A stretch of DNA of 64,000 bases from assembly GCA_025642065.1 (NCBI GenBank), contig JAODUP010000115.1:564501-628500 (forward strand), read 5' to 3'. Positions 1-13,300 of this stretch are shown here, piece after piece. The DNA is from Paralvinella palmiformis. Its lineage: Eukaryota; Annelida; Polychaeta; Terebellida; Alvinellidae. Position 1 is the stretch's first letter; each line of letters opens with the position of its first letter. The notes under the pieces were generated by a model. The model had not been told where the DNA came from, did not search any database, and was given only the letters and a program-made list of their open reading frames with translations. The translations under genes and the position numbers were made by a program.

Positions 1-2183
1 ATAACAAGGAATTTATTTTCATCTGTAATACCGATTGAAGTTGTTGGAATGTTTTATAATACAGAGTTGGCAATTGTGCTGTCCCTGCCTGTGGATACAT
101 TGTGGATGCCCAGAAGTGTTTTATTAATTACAATGGCTAAGCACCAGACTGTAGTATCATTTCCTATATGTGCTTTGTTCGTGTGGAAGAAATTGAACTA
201 ATGGATTGATGAGTGAATGTGTGTGTGTGGTTTCTTGCTCTGAAAATCAAACTTTGTCAGAAATATGAGCCATCATGGACCATTTTATGTAGTTTATGAC
301 TTGTGTAATTGTCATAATGCGTCTGTTGTGGTTATGCATGACTAGTTGTTTTGTTAAATATTAAGTTTACGTAAACTGTTGTGTATATTTTCAGTGCGAC
401 AAATATGCTGTATAGGAAACTCAGAAGTTAACAGATTGTTAATATTCACACACACACACACACAAGTTAACAAATTATGTTGCAAACATATATGAACACA
501 TACATGCTCACAGTAAGGTAAATGTGTATGAAACATACAGGCTACATTGGTAATGCCTGTTGGCTAACAGTATATGTATTGATGAATACATTTGTCTTTG
601 AAACAATAGCAGCTTAGCAACATAAAGTAAAAGGTAGCTATGTTTTGTCAGATTCAACTTCCCTCTGTTGTTATAAGGTCATTGTCTGTGTGGTGTTAAA
701 GGTTTCTGTTATCTTGTGTTTTCATTTCCTTTATGCGAGAACCTAGCTATTAATTACCATGATGGAAATGCTCTTGTATATTGTTTTCTATGTTCTGTGA
801 AGAAAATCCGACTTTGTTGTTAACACCACACAACTAAATTTGTGCAAAACGAGTGTGTGATGTTTTCTATACGAGTGCTGGTAGGACTGGTAGAAGTTTC
901 CTAACAAGCTCATTATCATGCTTGGTCAAAAAGACGAGCCTTTTTGATGAGTACGTAATAGGAACTATTTATCTTACAGTTAACTGCATTTTATGTAAAA
1001 CATGTATGTTCTGTTATCGAGTGATTGTTTCTTGTAAGTTGCTCTCTGAATGTGAAAAGTTAGGCCTTTTGTCATTTCCCCATTGTGTGTATGTGTATAT
1101 ATGTGTACACACACACAAGTAATGTGAATGTTAATTTGGTGGTTTAGGCTCCACCTTTCAGTCTGCTTTCGTATTCATCATAATATCACAGGTATCGTTT
1201 GTGTGTTGTGTGTATACAACATTGTGTACACACAGGAAGCACATGAACTTTATACTGTACACACAACTTGTACACTAAAGTGTAACATGATTTTTGTAAA
1301 AAAGCAAAACTAAATTTCATAACGTGTGTTTTTTGTATTGTCGTTATTATTATTGTGTGTGCGTGTGCATGCAATGAATATTCTATTGTATTACCTTCTA
1401 GCTATTTAATATTTGTGAGGGATGTCAGACCATTCCAGACAGCATAGAAAATTTTAATTCTCTTCCAAAACTTGTCACTCCAAAAATACATCATATCACA
1501 GTGACTTTTGTTAAGCTTCAACTAGTAGAAAGGTAACAAAATTGAATCCCTGCATTACAGAGTTCTAGAAATAGATAGGGTTTCTTATGAGAAGCAGAAA
1601 CTAGTTTTGTCAAAAGGAAGCCTTCTTTCTTATTTAAAAAAATATAGTCAAAAAATTCAAATTGTCTTCTTGCCCAGTTAATCTATGGAAAGTGAACAAC
1701 CTGTAAAGCAAATGATGTCTAATTTATTGTGCAACAAATGAAAATACAAGTTATTAATGGCACACTGACAATTTTATTCACATTTTACTCGAAGGTCTAT
1801 TTTCATTTGAAATTGTTCAGGTATGGCAATGATGCCGTGTCTGCATATAACAGTTTCACATTAAAAATGTACACACACAGAAGTTTGTGAAATGCACTGA
1901 TTGTTATTTTACAGTATGAATATGTAACCTGTGCATTTGATTCAAAATTACCACCACACACCCACACACACCAATCAATCATCTTCACTTGTGATGGATA
2001 AATGAATTAATGAATAGCAATATTCAATAAACATAAGAATCATCCGACATCCAATCTACAAACCAGAAACAAACATGACGTGCATTTAGAGATATTTTAG
2101 TGACCGAGGTAAGAAGATCAGGTGAAGCAAACAAACTCAGGTAGATATGCTAAAATGGACAGTCTGGATGTGTACAAGGCACG
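1..2183. other. ZNF598 3' flank and probable 3' UTR
   Basis: AT-rich DNA with short CA/TG runs (about 450-465, 1086-1118, 1871-1880, 1951-1970) and no credible coding exon. The part next to 2184 is probably the ZNF598 3' UTR. Minus-strand AATAAA hexamers occur at 1773-1778 and 1723-1728, so a poly(A) site near 1750 is plausible. Short open frames are driven by CA repeats. Confidence 0.4.
1773..1778 (-). promoter_or_regulatory. candidate ZNF598 polyadenylation signal
   Basis: This is AATAAA on the minus strand, about 410 nt past the ZNF598 stop. A second AATAAA lies at 1723-1728. Chosen only by hexamer and distance. Confidence 0.35.
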
Positions 2184-4380
2184 TTAGGGTAGTACTAATG
2201 ATGCACTGATGCTACTTAATGTCGGAAAGTCCATGTACAAGTCGTGTTTGCCAACATGTTCACTCAGCTCCCTGCTGAGAACGACCTGTCTACATATGGT
2301 ACATGGGGATAACAACAAAGTATTTGACTTCCAGGCAGGCTTCCTCGTCTGTTTTATCTTGATTATGTCCCCTACCTTGACTTCATCATCTGAATACACA
2401 GCAAGCAGTTCCTGCTGCCTCTCTATATCGGGCAACAGGGATATCAACTCTGGTAGTATCTTGCCAAACTGCTCGCCTCCCATGATACTGCGACAATTGT
2501 TGTAGTACTCCTTAGCAGTGATGTGACTTCGACGGAATTCCCCAGAACATGATTTGAAGTCGTTGAACTCTTCTGCACTGAGCATTTCTCTAATATCAGT
2601 GATTAATTTTTCATTTCTTGCTTTAAAGTTGACTGGCTCGATATATCTTGGAGCCGAAATATCACCACCCATAAGTGGAGCGATGTTTTCGATATCATTA
2701 ACACATGGCTCATTGAAGCCAGGAGGGGGCTTGGAAGTGGGCATACATGATCCAGGCTTAGTGAAACCTGGAGGTGGACCAGAGCCAGACTTCGATTTTG
2801 TAAATCCCGGTGGCACTGCAGTGGGCTGCTTTCCACTCAAGAGTGCAGGAAACTCATCCATTGCTGATAACAATGGCAAGATATTAGTGGTTTCCGACAA
2901 CTCGGTGAAACTTGGAAAGCTGTCCACTTTACTCGGCTTCGCGTCCAAACTGGAGCCAGTTATTTTGCTACAAGACGTACTTGAATCTTTTGAAGATTTG
3001 GCTTCATCAGCTTCCTTGTGATGCCCACTACTGGAAGACGCATTACTATCTTCCGATCCCGAATTTTTGTTGCTCTTCAGTTTGTGGTTCTGATGGCTTG
3101 AAATTTTGCTTTTACCATCTACTTTGACCCCCATTCCTTGACATTTCTCACCGCTACCTGATGCAGTTCCTCTCTCGGAATCGGAATAACTAAAATCTGG
3201 TGTTTCAGCACCATTCTCCCTACCCAACTTCTTCTTGTTGCTCTTCCTTGACTTCTTACTCTTCAACTGTTGGGCGGCAGAGTTTGCCACTTCTTTACCA
3301 TTTTTCTCCTCCACAGCACCATGAACATTTCTCTGAGACTTAACTACCACCCACTTGTTGTCATCGTCACCAGACTTCTCCAGTTTATCTGCGGAGGAAC
3401 CTTTTTCTGATTTGGAAGAATCCGTGAAGTCGGGCATTGGAGCAGGCTGTTTTCTGGTCTGTCTAGCCGATTTTGCACCTGTCCTCTCATACACTCCAGA
3501 ATAATTAGTTTCTTTCGGCTTACTACCTCCCTGCCAATTTGGCAGATCAGAGACAAGTTTCTTGCTGTCCAAAACTGGGAAGTCCTCTGTGGTGAAGTTT
3601 GCTGTAGGTTGTGATTTTTCTGGTATTTTATTTGTTATTGGTTGTCCATGTCCTACACCTGATGAGGTTCCTGTTGATGATGACGAGGATAGCTTAGTCC
3701 GAGACAGACCTGGAGCAGCTGGCTTGGTATTCATCAATATGTTACTTATGCTGTGAAGAGATGGAAAGTCATCTTCACTCGGTACTCGGTTACGTTTATT
3801 TGAACTGGGTTCAATTTTCTTTGGTTTCGAAGAGACCTGATTCGATTGTGCCCAAGAAGTCACATGTGTTGCAGCAGATCCAGAACAAGCTGGTGTGGCA
3901 CCACGTTTGCCATAAGAGTTGGTGCTTTCCTTTGATTGTTGTTTTGTTGATAAGGCTGGGAAATCTGAATTATCAGCCTGTCTTTGCCAGGCACCCTTGT
4001 ATGGTGCATTCTGGGACGGTTTACCATGTGGTGCCCCAGACAAACTCGGGAAGTCACCATTTTCTATGTCACCATCCTGAACTAACAAGTTACTAGATAG
4101 GGCCAACTTTTTTGCTAATGTATCCCTCTTATTGGATCCAGTTTTGCTCGCTTCCTCACTGGAGACTGATGCGCTTTCTTCTTTCCCACTACTCAGGGTG
4201 GGAAAATCTTCGGCCAGCTGTGAATACACCTGCTGCTTATTTGATGATGCACTTTCCTGTTGGATCTGCTCAAATGTGCTGGGATTCACAAGTGCACGAT
4301 CCACCACGGCAATGGCACCCGATTCTCGATGGACCTGGTTCAGATGCTGTGCCACAGCTTGTGCTACCTCATACTGCTCC
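2184..4380 (-). CDS. ZNF598: ZNF598 exon 6, long C-terminal low-complexity exon
   Basis: 731 codons plus TAA at 2184-2186, opened by the acceptor attacag|. It begins EQYEVAQAVAQHLNQVHRESGAIAVVD. DFP-type motifs then recur (EDFPTLSS, GDFPSLSG, SDFPALS, DDFPSLHS, EDFPVLDS, DEFPALL), separated by Ser/Lys/Gly-rich spacers. Next come proline motifs (PPGFTKxxSGxGPPPGFTKPG), a folded block (NEKLITDIREMLSAEEFNDF) and a final C2H2-like finger (CTICRQVVLSRELSEHVGKH) before MDFPTLSS. Long open frames on the opposite strand are shadows of this exon. Confidence 0.92.
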
Positions 4381-7300
4381 CTGTAATATACACAATATGA
4401 CAAATACCATATAGTTTTCAACACAGGCCTAGTACTGAACAGCAAAAACCCCACACACTTCATCAATAATGAAACCATGCATAAATGTTGACACGCTGAT
4501 GAATTACGAAACATGATTCTCTACAATAACAAAAAGAGTACATTAACATTGCCAAGTGTAATTTACTGTTGTAATCGACTGAAAATAAATTTTCAGATTA
4601 ACTGTTCCTTGTTACACGACATAGATCTACATGTTTGAACTTCACATGAACACTGTTATGAAAGTTCTGATAGGAGACAAAAAGCTTACACAGTATCAAA
4701 TTTTTTTTAAACAAATATTTTTTGGGGAAAATATATGTGAAGGGTAAAAGTACCAATCAAATAACCCGAAAGAAATAAAAACTAATTCTTATTCCCTCCC
4801 ATGTTTTCTTATAAAATGTCATCATTTCTGTCTTATACACTTAATATTAAGTAATGATAAATAATCTAGCACCACCAGACATGGATTCGATTCAATTCTG
4901 GAATTGATGGGCAATTCCAATTCCCAAATTTAAAATTGATGAAATTTGAATTTAAGTTTTCTATAAAAAAAAATTTAAACCACAAATTCACTTACCATTA
5001 AATTTTTTAATTCAGAAATATTTCTTCCATGACAATCTTACTTGGAACATAAACTACTCGGAGTGGCTACCCCAATCAATGAGATCAAAGGGAACTGAAT
5101 TGGAATTGCTCTATTTGGAATTGATCAATTCGATGTGGAATTGACCCGATATCTGTCCAGCAAATCAGCAAATTCATGGCAAACAATATAGATAATCCGA
5201 AACTCTCTTGACCAAAAGAAAATCATACAGGACAATGGGAATCATTTAGAAATTCTATTATAAAATAAAAATCAGCATATTGTTAAATGTTTATTACCTC
5301 TGATGTCTGCCATAATTTCTTTGGTGCTCCGTGTTGCTGTGGTTCTCCTCATTATCTTGTCTAACACCAGCACCTTTTCAAAAATTAAAATAAAATAACC
5401 ATAAAACTTCTATAGTGCCAATACACTCGAAAAGAACTGAGCTCAGTGGCGCAGCTAGTACAGGGGTAATCTTATAGTCGAGGTACGATGCAAAATTCAT
5501 TAACAAATGATCAGATGCAGTGGAAACTTAGTAGTGATAAGGTAAGTTTTCAAATGTTGACAGAAATAAACAGCGATAAGGTAAGTTTTCAAATGTTGAC
5601 AGAAATAAACTATGCTATATGATGACTTATGCTGGCACCCATGCTTTTTCAGTTGCAGTCTCTACTCTGGAACTCAATCCCTGAATGAGTGAAAACCAGG
5701 TGAATGTAGCCCTCTGGTCTTGGGTGCTACAGAAAGCATGGAAAAGAGATACAAAGGTTCTCCAGATGAAAGAGCCTGATAGGCTATGATACAAAGTTTT
5801 AAAATGATATGAGATTGAATGTGCCAATGAAGTAATTTCAGGAGTGGCACAGAATGAGAAAATCAAGAAGACTGTGGACAATCATAGCTAACTAGTCCTG
5901 AACAAACTGAAGTTTTGCAATATCCCGAGATGCGATGTTATAAGGAAGAGAGTTGGAGTAATCAAGCCTACTAGTAATGAGTGCTGTGCGAATAGTTTGG
6001 GTGACTGAAAGGGTGATGTACAACTGGAAAATCAATATTACAACTAGAAGCAGAAACTGGGAAAGAAGCTTGAATTTGGGTGATCTTATCCTTTAAATGA
6101 CTGGAAAAGAATTGCAGAGTGAATTAGTCGAATCATGAGTGGAACAGAAGCCTTTCTATGGAGAGTCCTATTTATATAGTTCCACATGTACCTATAAAAG
6201 TCAGATTTAGCTTTATTCATGAGTCTATTGCAGAAATGGCACCTGTTATGATGTGTGTGTGATTTCCTCCATATGCATTATAAATAGCGGAGATGTACTT
6301 TAGCATTAATAATTTCAGGGGACATCCAAGGTATATGTTGTTTAACTTTTATGGATTTTAATCTGACAGGTGTGTCTTTGTCAAGTAAAGATATAAGTGT
6401 TGTGTGGTATTGTTCACAAAGTTGTGATAAGTCAGCTTTAGGATTGGTTCAGATTTAACTATGTTATCAAATCCAATGTTGTGAGTATACTGACAAAGAA
6501 TATTACATTTGGAGACAACTGGTTTATGCTTAAATTTTGAAATGATCCGATAAACCATCTGTGGCAGTTAGTGTATAAATACAATTAGGTGTTGACTGGG
6601 TTAAGAGAACAAACCAGTGATCATGAATGTGTGTGGAGAAATGTGTTGTTTTAAGTCAAAGGATGCTAAGATGTCATTAAAAGTGTATATAGCAGTAGAC
6701 TGTGTATCTAAATGAAGGTTGAAAAATTCAAGATGAATAGTAAATAAGTCTTCTAGTAAGACATGGAAGTCCACAAAGAAGGATGAAGTTAGTCTAGGAG
6801 GACGATAGAGACATAAGAAGTAACCAGTAAAAGAAGTCAGAAATTTCAATCCAGATAGCCTCAAAACTAAAATCAATCTGGACATAACAGGACTTTAAAC
6901 TTATTGGATACCAGAAAGCCAACACCACCTCCACACCCAGAGTGACGTGGATGGTGGTAAAAGGAATTGTCATCAGAAATAGAAGAGGTTGTGTCATGAG
7001 GGCTAAGCCAAGTCTCAGTGAGGGCGAGAATAACCAATTTCTTAGATAATGCTGATTTATTATGGACCTCATGTTGCGGACCTCATCTTGCTGGTACAGT
7101 GGTAGTCGAGCGGATATTTTGCAAGATAAAAGGGATTCATATGGATGTCATCTGCAAGTAGTATACGAAGAGTGTGAACAATATTCCTAGAATTAGTTAT
7201 ATGTTTAAGACTGTGAGGAGGTGGGAATGTTATCACTCTGCTGGAACTGTTAGATTTTAACTTCCAGATGAGATTAGATATATAATAGACTAAGATGATG

Positions 7301-10300
7301 ATGATGATGATTGATGTTTTACGGCCACTTTTGTGCACAAGGTAGGCTAAATGGGCCGAGCGACTTCCAAAGGTAATGAGACGAAGTCAAACACGAAACA
7401 ACCTTCAGATATGCCCACGCCAAGATTTGAACATGGGTGGTAGTGATCTGTAGTCCAGCATGCTACCGCTAGACCACGGAGGCGCCCCCTATAATAGGCT
7501 AAGACAGTGGTTCTTAACGTCATTGGACATATTGAACCCTGCAAGCTTCATCAGTGCATTCACTCAACCCTTCGTAATTGGAAAAATAAAATATGATTTC
7601 TTTAAAACATACGTAGATATTTGATTAGTGCCCAAAATGAACCATGTATCAGTTGCACACAAAATCATTGTGTTCAAAGAACAAAACCAACAAAACAAGA
7701 ATTTCACACAAAAATATAACTCAAAGAGTATTTACTGCAAATCAATGTAACTTTTACTGTTGCTTTTCAGATACAAACTCAGCAATGTTTGACTTCACCT
7801 TGGCAAGTGCCACTCCCATATCATTTTCACAACAAAGTCCATTCCTTTTATTAGTTTTAACATCTACCAACCTCGAAAAGGATCATTCGCAAAGATACGT
7901 TGTGACAAACGGTGCGAGTATCTCAACAGCTTTCTTAGCAGTAAGAGGGTATGGTACCATTTGGTGACACCAAAACGTTGAGAGTATTTTTGTTCTGAAG
8001 AATTCCAGTTGAAGCGGGCTCTGCTGAAGTTCAATGATTTTGTCGAGGTATTCATCATTGACATCTGCTGTTGCAACACTAAACGTGAACGGCTGTCTCA
8101 CTCATGATGGATATGACTCTCTGGTGGGGAAGTATCCGTCGAGAGACTTTGCGAGCTCATCTAAGTGCATGGCAACTGCTTGCTTCAGCTCCCCAGGTAT
8201 AGGAATGTCTCCAATTCCAGACACATCTTCGATCTTACTTACACAGTCTTCCAGCAGGGGAAAGCTGCAAAGTTATCATGCTTTGTTCGCCGTTTCCATA
8301 AAGATAGCTTTTTTTTGAACGCCTTCAGGTTTTCTTCCACTTCGATGATGTCAACTCCACCGCCCCGCATCTGTCGATTGAGATGATTGAGAGCATCGAA
8401 AATATCAGCCATGTACGCCAAAACGAGAATGAAAAACAGGGCTAATTACCCACGCATGGCAAAAACATGATTCAGCACCTTTCCCCGGGATAACCACCAA
8501 ACGTTAGAATGGTACAGAAGTACCTTAATTTCAGAGCCCATTTCATTACATAGTTCTTTGAAGATGCGGTGCTTCCAGACATGGGGTCAATAATCAATTC
8601 CGGAATTGGAATTGATTATTTAAAAAAAAATTGGAATTGAGAAATTTTGAATTGGAATTGAGAAATTTTGAATTAGAATTGAAGTTTCCTACAACAAAAA
8701 ATTAATCCACAAATTAATTTACCGTTTTTACAAAGGTAACACTTACATGTGGTGTTACCAATCTACTGGAACCAAAATTATCCAGATTGATTTGTTTTTC
8801 AGGGAGAATCCCCAGGCTGTCGCTTATACAGCACAGCCTCTATGTTAGAGTGATTGAGAAATATCCTACCCCACCACTCACAGGGGAGCAATTCAGGAAA
8901 ATACCATGAGGGTAATCACTGCTAGAGACAGCATCGATCCAGAATTTTGCTGCCTCTTATATATATATATATATCAGATACATACACCAACCCTGGCTCC
9001 ACCCACATGTGACACAACCACATTGCATGGCTGTAATCTATATAAAGATATTGCTATTTAGGAATTTACCCCTGTTCAATGTTTAGAACGGCAGGAAAAA
9101 AAATTTAATGCACAAATTAATTTACCATTTAATTTTTAAATATTTCTTCCATGACAATCTTACTTGGAAAATAAACTACTCGGAGTATGTATTCCAAGTA
9201 GGTACTTGGAGTACCTACTTGGAATTATTAGGTAAAAAAATTTGAGTGGAACTGGAAAAATGGAATTGATCCCATGTCTGCATGCTTCATAGCAGTACTT
9301 CACAGGTAGTTCACACATTCAACATACAATTTTTAATACTTCTGCCTGTTTTGGAGGCAAGGTTTTTGTTGCCAACACATGCTTATGCAGAACACAGTGT
9401 GCAACAATGATATGTGGTGCATCGGTTTTCATCAGCGCTCCAAAACCAGACTGTTGTCCCAGTATGGCTGGAGCTCCATCCTAACAAATTGCAGAAACCA
9501 TATTCCACAAAAGATCGTTGTCTCTGAAGAAGTCATCCACGAGGATCTTCACATCTGCCTTGGGTTGTTGTTGTAAGAGGTTTACAAGATAAACAATCTT
9601 CCTTTATCATGTCGTCTTTCATACAGCACACGAATACAACAAGCTGGCTTAGATTGGAAACAGGGCGCCTCCGTGGTCTAACGGTAGCGTGCTGGACCAC
9701 AGATCACTACCACCCGTGTTCGAATCCTGGCATGGGTATATCTGAAGGTTGTTTCGTCTTTCACTTCGTCTCATTACCTTTGGAGGTCGCTCGGCCCATT
9801 TAGCCTACCTTGTGCACAAAAGTGGCCGTAAAACATCAATCATCATAATCTTAGATTGGAAACATCGGTGGTCTCGTTGAGTTGGAGGCTGAATTTTGCT
9901 GGGCTTGAAATCAGATCTGCAACTACTTGAGCCAAGATCTCATCACTCATGTCGTCTATTCTGCTGCTGATAGTTTCATTTGAAAGAGGAATTTGGGAAA
10001 ACTTAGCTTCAACAATTTTTCCCAGCATGATATTCGCCATCTTCAATGCAGCTGGTTTTACGAGTGTTTCACCAATGGTGTGTGGTTTGCCCTGCTTTGT
10101 GATCAGGTACGCAACTTCGTACCATGCTGTGAGGATTGGTTTGTCGATAGGTATAAAGCAGAGAACAGGCAGAGCAGCCCTATGATTGAATCTGACTTTC
10201 TTCACTTTGAATTCAACGAGTGTTGTGTCCTAGTATTTCCCATTTCCATGGAGCTTTAGGAAGTGTTCCTTTAGTTTTGCTGATGCTAGGCTAGAATTGC

Positions 10301-13300
10301 TCAATTTGGCATTGCAAATCATGCATTGAGGATGCTGAATCTCATCACGTTCCTTTATACATGTGCAAGTATTCATCCAACCACTTTCTTTTTTTGCTCG
10401 ACATAGTTAGTATGAAGGGATTGAAAGATTAAAAGAAAATCACAAATGACGTACAATCACAACAGCCACAAGGCAACTACTGAGCACACCCCGCAGCACA
10501 GATATCAAAGCCATGCGATATGGTGTGATCAGGTGCAGCCAATGGCGTCACGAATAATATGAGCGGGTTGACAGAATAGACACATACACACACACAAGCT
10601 TTTAATTTGTTAAGAAATAGATAGGAAATTAAAGGAATGTAGCTTTGTTTACGAATAACCACATTTAGGCATTAACCGTTATCTAAAAAGTATGGAATTT
10701 GATGCATCATGAAAAATGTTACTAAAGAAATATAGGTTTTGAAATGTTTGTGGATGAATGTTTTTTACCTTTTCCGCCCAAAATGGTATTGTTGAAAATA
10801 GTCTTAGAATTCTTGACCTCTGCCGAACCCCTGAGTCTGACTCAACAAACTCCTGGGGTTTGATTGAACCCAAGTTAAGTTTTTATTTAGGATGAGTTTG
10901 ACATCAATATAGGGTACAGGTACATCTCTGTGTGTAGTAGTATAAGCCTTGCATGGAATGTTGATACAAGTGATGAAATTTAAAAAATATTGGAAAGTAA
11001 ATCTCCTGTGATTGTGAGGTAAGCAATATCCCATGGTTCAATGTGAAAACAACTAGAACACTACTGGAAACAGAGAACTAGAAAAACAACCTGAAAACAA
11101 CTTGAAAAGCAACCACAAAACAACTCGGAAAGCACAGTTAGAACAGTTCTAACTTTTGCTTTTTGTAGTTCTGAACTACTCGAAGAAACAATATTTGAAT
11201 ACACAAAAACTGACTATGCGACCAAGATGTAAACAATTTTTTAAATTATGATACAAACACCAGCTAAAAAGCAGGAAACTGTCTGGTAGAAGTACGGAGA
11301 CGGCTAAGTACTATTTTTAGATGTGAACTAGAAACTGTTATGAAACTGGAGATAATTAATATGCAATTCACATTTGGATGAATAATTTAATGTAATGCTT
11401 ATCAATAACATATTCATAAATGGGAATAACTCGCGTATCAATTACATACTTTTACCTCTGTCTTGAACATAATCTCGGTTGCGACCTTTATTTCGACCAC
11501 CTCTGCCTCGGTTTGGTCCATGCCTCGGTGCCAGTTGAAAGTCCACTTCAATGGTTCTTGCCTGACGTATTTCAGCCTTGTTCATATGACGACTGTGCTC
11601 TGTGGTCTTGTGAGCTTTCAGATCAATCTCAGAACGAAACGCATTGGTGAACTGTACTTGAATGCACTCACCCTCCTCACAGAGATAATGGTCATCCTTG
11701 AAGTGATCTTTCAGTATGGAATAATCACTGATAAAAACAAGTAAAATAACATTACTACTATATATCTTCTTAAAAGCACCGAGACCAGAGATAGAACTTG
11801 TTCAGAACCATAGACTAATTTGTCTATGCACTTACCCGGAAGTCAAGTATTCCAAGAAATCTATTTCCTCTCAAAACTGGTGTAGGATAAAAAATCACAA
11901 CAATACAATTTTGGGGATAATTAACTAGATTTTTCAATCATAAGAACCTGTTTAGTTATACACCATTCAAAACAAAATTAGAGCCAATTATCAAAATGAG
12001 GTTAAAACCATCAGAGCTAAAACACAGCAAGACAACATCTCTTGGAACCAATATAACACTGCCATATAATTATTGCAGAAAGAGTGGCAAACTTGCTCTA
12101 TTCTTACATGACTACCACATGAACTACTGTTATTGACTCCAGCTGAAAAATTTGGCACGCCAATGTTTAATAACCAAAGGGAACTTGGTCAATTTGGATC
12201 ACACACTTTCTTTTGTCAGGAACTGTTATTAGATCTGGAGACAGTTCCAACCACATACTGCAAATCTGCTAGGAATGAAACTTGCGATAATTTGATTAAA
12301 TATCTCCAATAAAACACATTCAAACTATTCACTGGTCAAACAAAATTTAACCAACAGATAAATATCAGGTCAAATAAAACATGGCACATGTCTGTATAAC
12401 TCTGGTCATCAGAAAAAAAGGCACCCAGTTCCACTAACAGTTCCCACAAGGAAAACATTTCTTTACTGAGGTGGATGACATACATATAATTATGTTTTAG
12501 TAGCCACAAGAACTACATAGGTCCCAGTATAAATAATGGTCACATAAAAATTAGGAGCTTCTAACTCCAAAACTAGGAGAAAGGTAGGTCACAATGTGGA
12601 CAAAAGCTTGCATTATTTGTGAATAAAATATTACATGTTTTCTTGTGTACAGCTACAGTATCAGCTTTCATGAACACGTGGCAACATGGTAGCTGACACA
12701 TAATTATTACATTTACATGTACTCACTAATATATGTTTAGTTAGTTTGATTGACATATAGGTTCGACCAGGTGTAGAGAATTGACCACAACATTCAAACC
12801 CTATTCATTACACATAATAGTTCTGGCCTGGAACATAATATATCACTGAATAATTGTTTTGTGTTTACTTTGAAACAATACACAACTGTACAACAATTAG
12901 CGAATGAAAGTGGCCATGTCAAAATTAAAACTATATATGTTTGGTCAATCCACCCACACTGTGGGCAAACTTCCCCTCATACAACTTTAGTTATGTAAAT
13001 ACTTTTTGACATTGAATTGGGCCACAAATCAGGAACATTAAACTTCAAGGGACCGTTAGAAAAGTACTTCTTGCCAATTGCTGAATCACGTATACTAAGA
13101 TCAAACCATTGAAGTGTAAGGTGGTCAAACCTCCCCACTTTTCCCCTACGGAATGGATGGATCAACATTTTATAATGGTTCAACAATTAGAAGACAGTGA
13201 AATTCGGAAATCTGACCACAAAGTAGGAGGTTCATACTAAAAAAAGTAGTATGTCTGGGATAGTATGAAACTAGTCAATATTCAGCTTTACTAGACCATG

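Larger units (their letters stand above)
7754..10404 (-). pseudogene. Decayed hAT transposase (ZBED5/GTF2IRD2-like)
   Basis: The remnant starts MSSKKRKWLDEYLHMYK at 10404. It continues with a BED-type finger (CMICNAKLSNSSLASAKL, HFLKLHG), then YEVAYLITKQGKPHTIGETL, IDDMSDEILAQVVADL, FSLQLNETTDVSNL, VDDFFRDNDLLW, DGAPAILG, QSGFGAL, HCVLHKHVLA, WWLSRGKVLNHVFAM, MADIFDALNHLNRQM and RLVDVKTNKRNG, ending at TAA 7754. These are family landmarks of hAT transposases related to ZBED5/GTF2IRD2. Frameshifts and stops break the frame. Two later insertions, a MITE at 8576-9280 and a SINE at 9663-9849, split it. It lies within ZNF598 intron 4, same strand. Confidence 0.9.

Noticed and set aside
2209..4414. 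Open frames of 60-155 codons on the plus strand across this block
   Set aside because: They are antisense shadows of ZNF598 exon 6, with no domains of their own.
9663..9740. Possible tRNA gene (A and B boxes present)
   Set aside because: No acceptor stem pairing follows, the sequence continues into a repeated body, and target duplications flank it. It is the head of a SINE.
9843..10205. 120-codon open frame that looks like a real gene
   Set aside because: It is one surviving frame of the decayed hAT transposase. Flanking parts are frameshifted and split by insertions.
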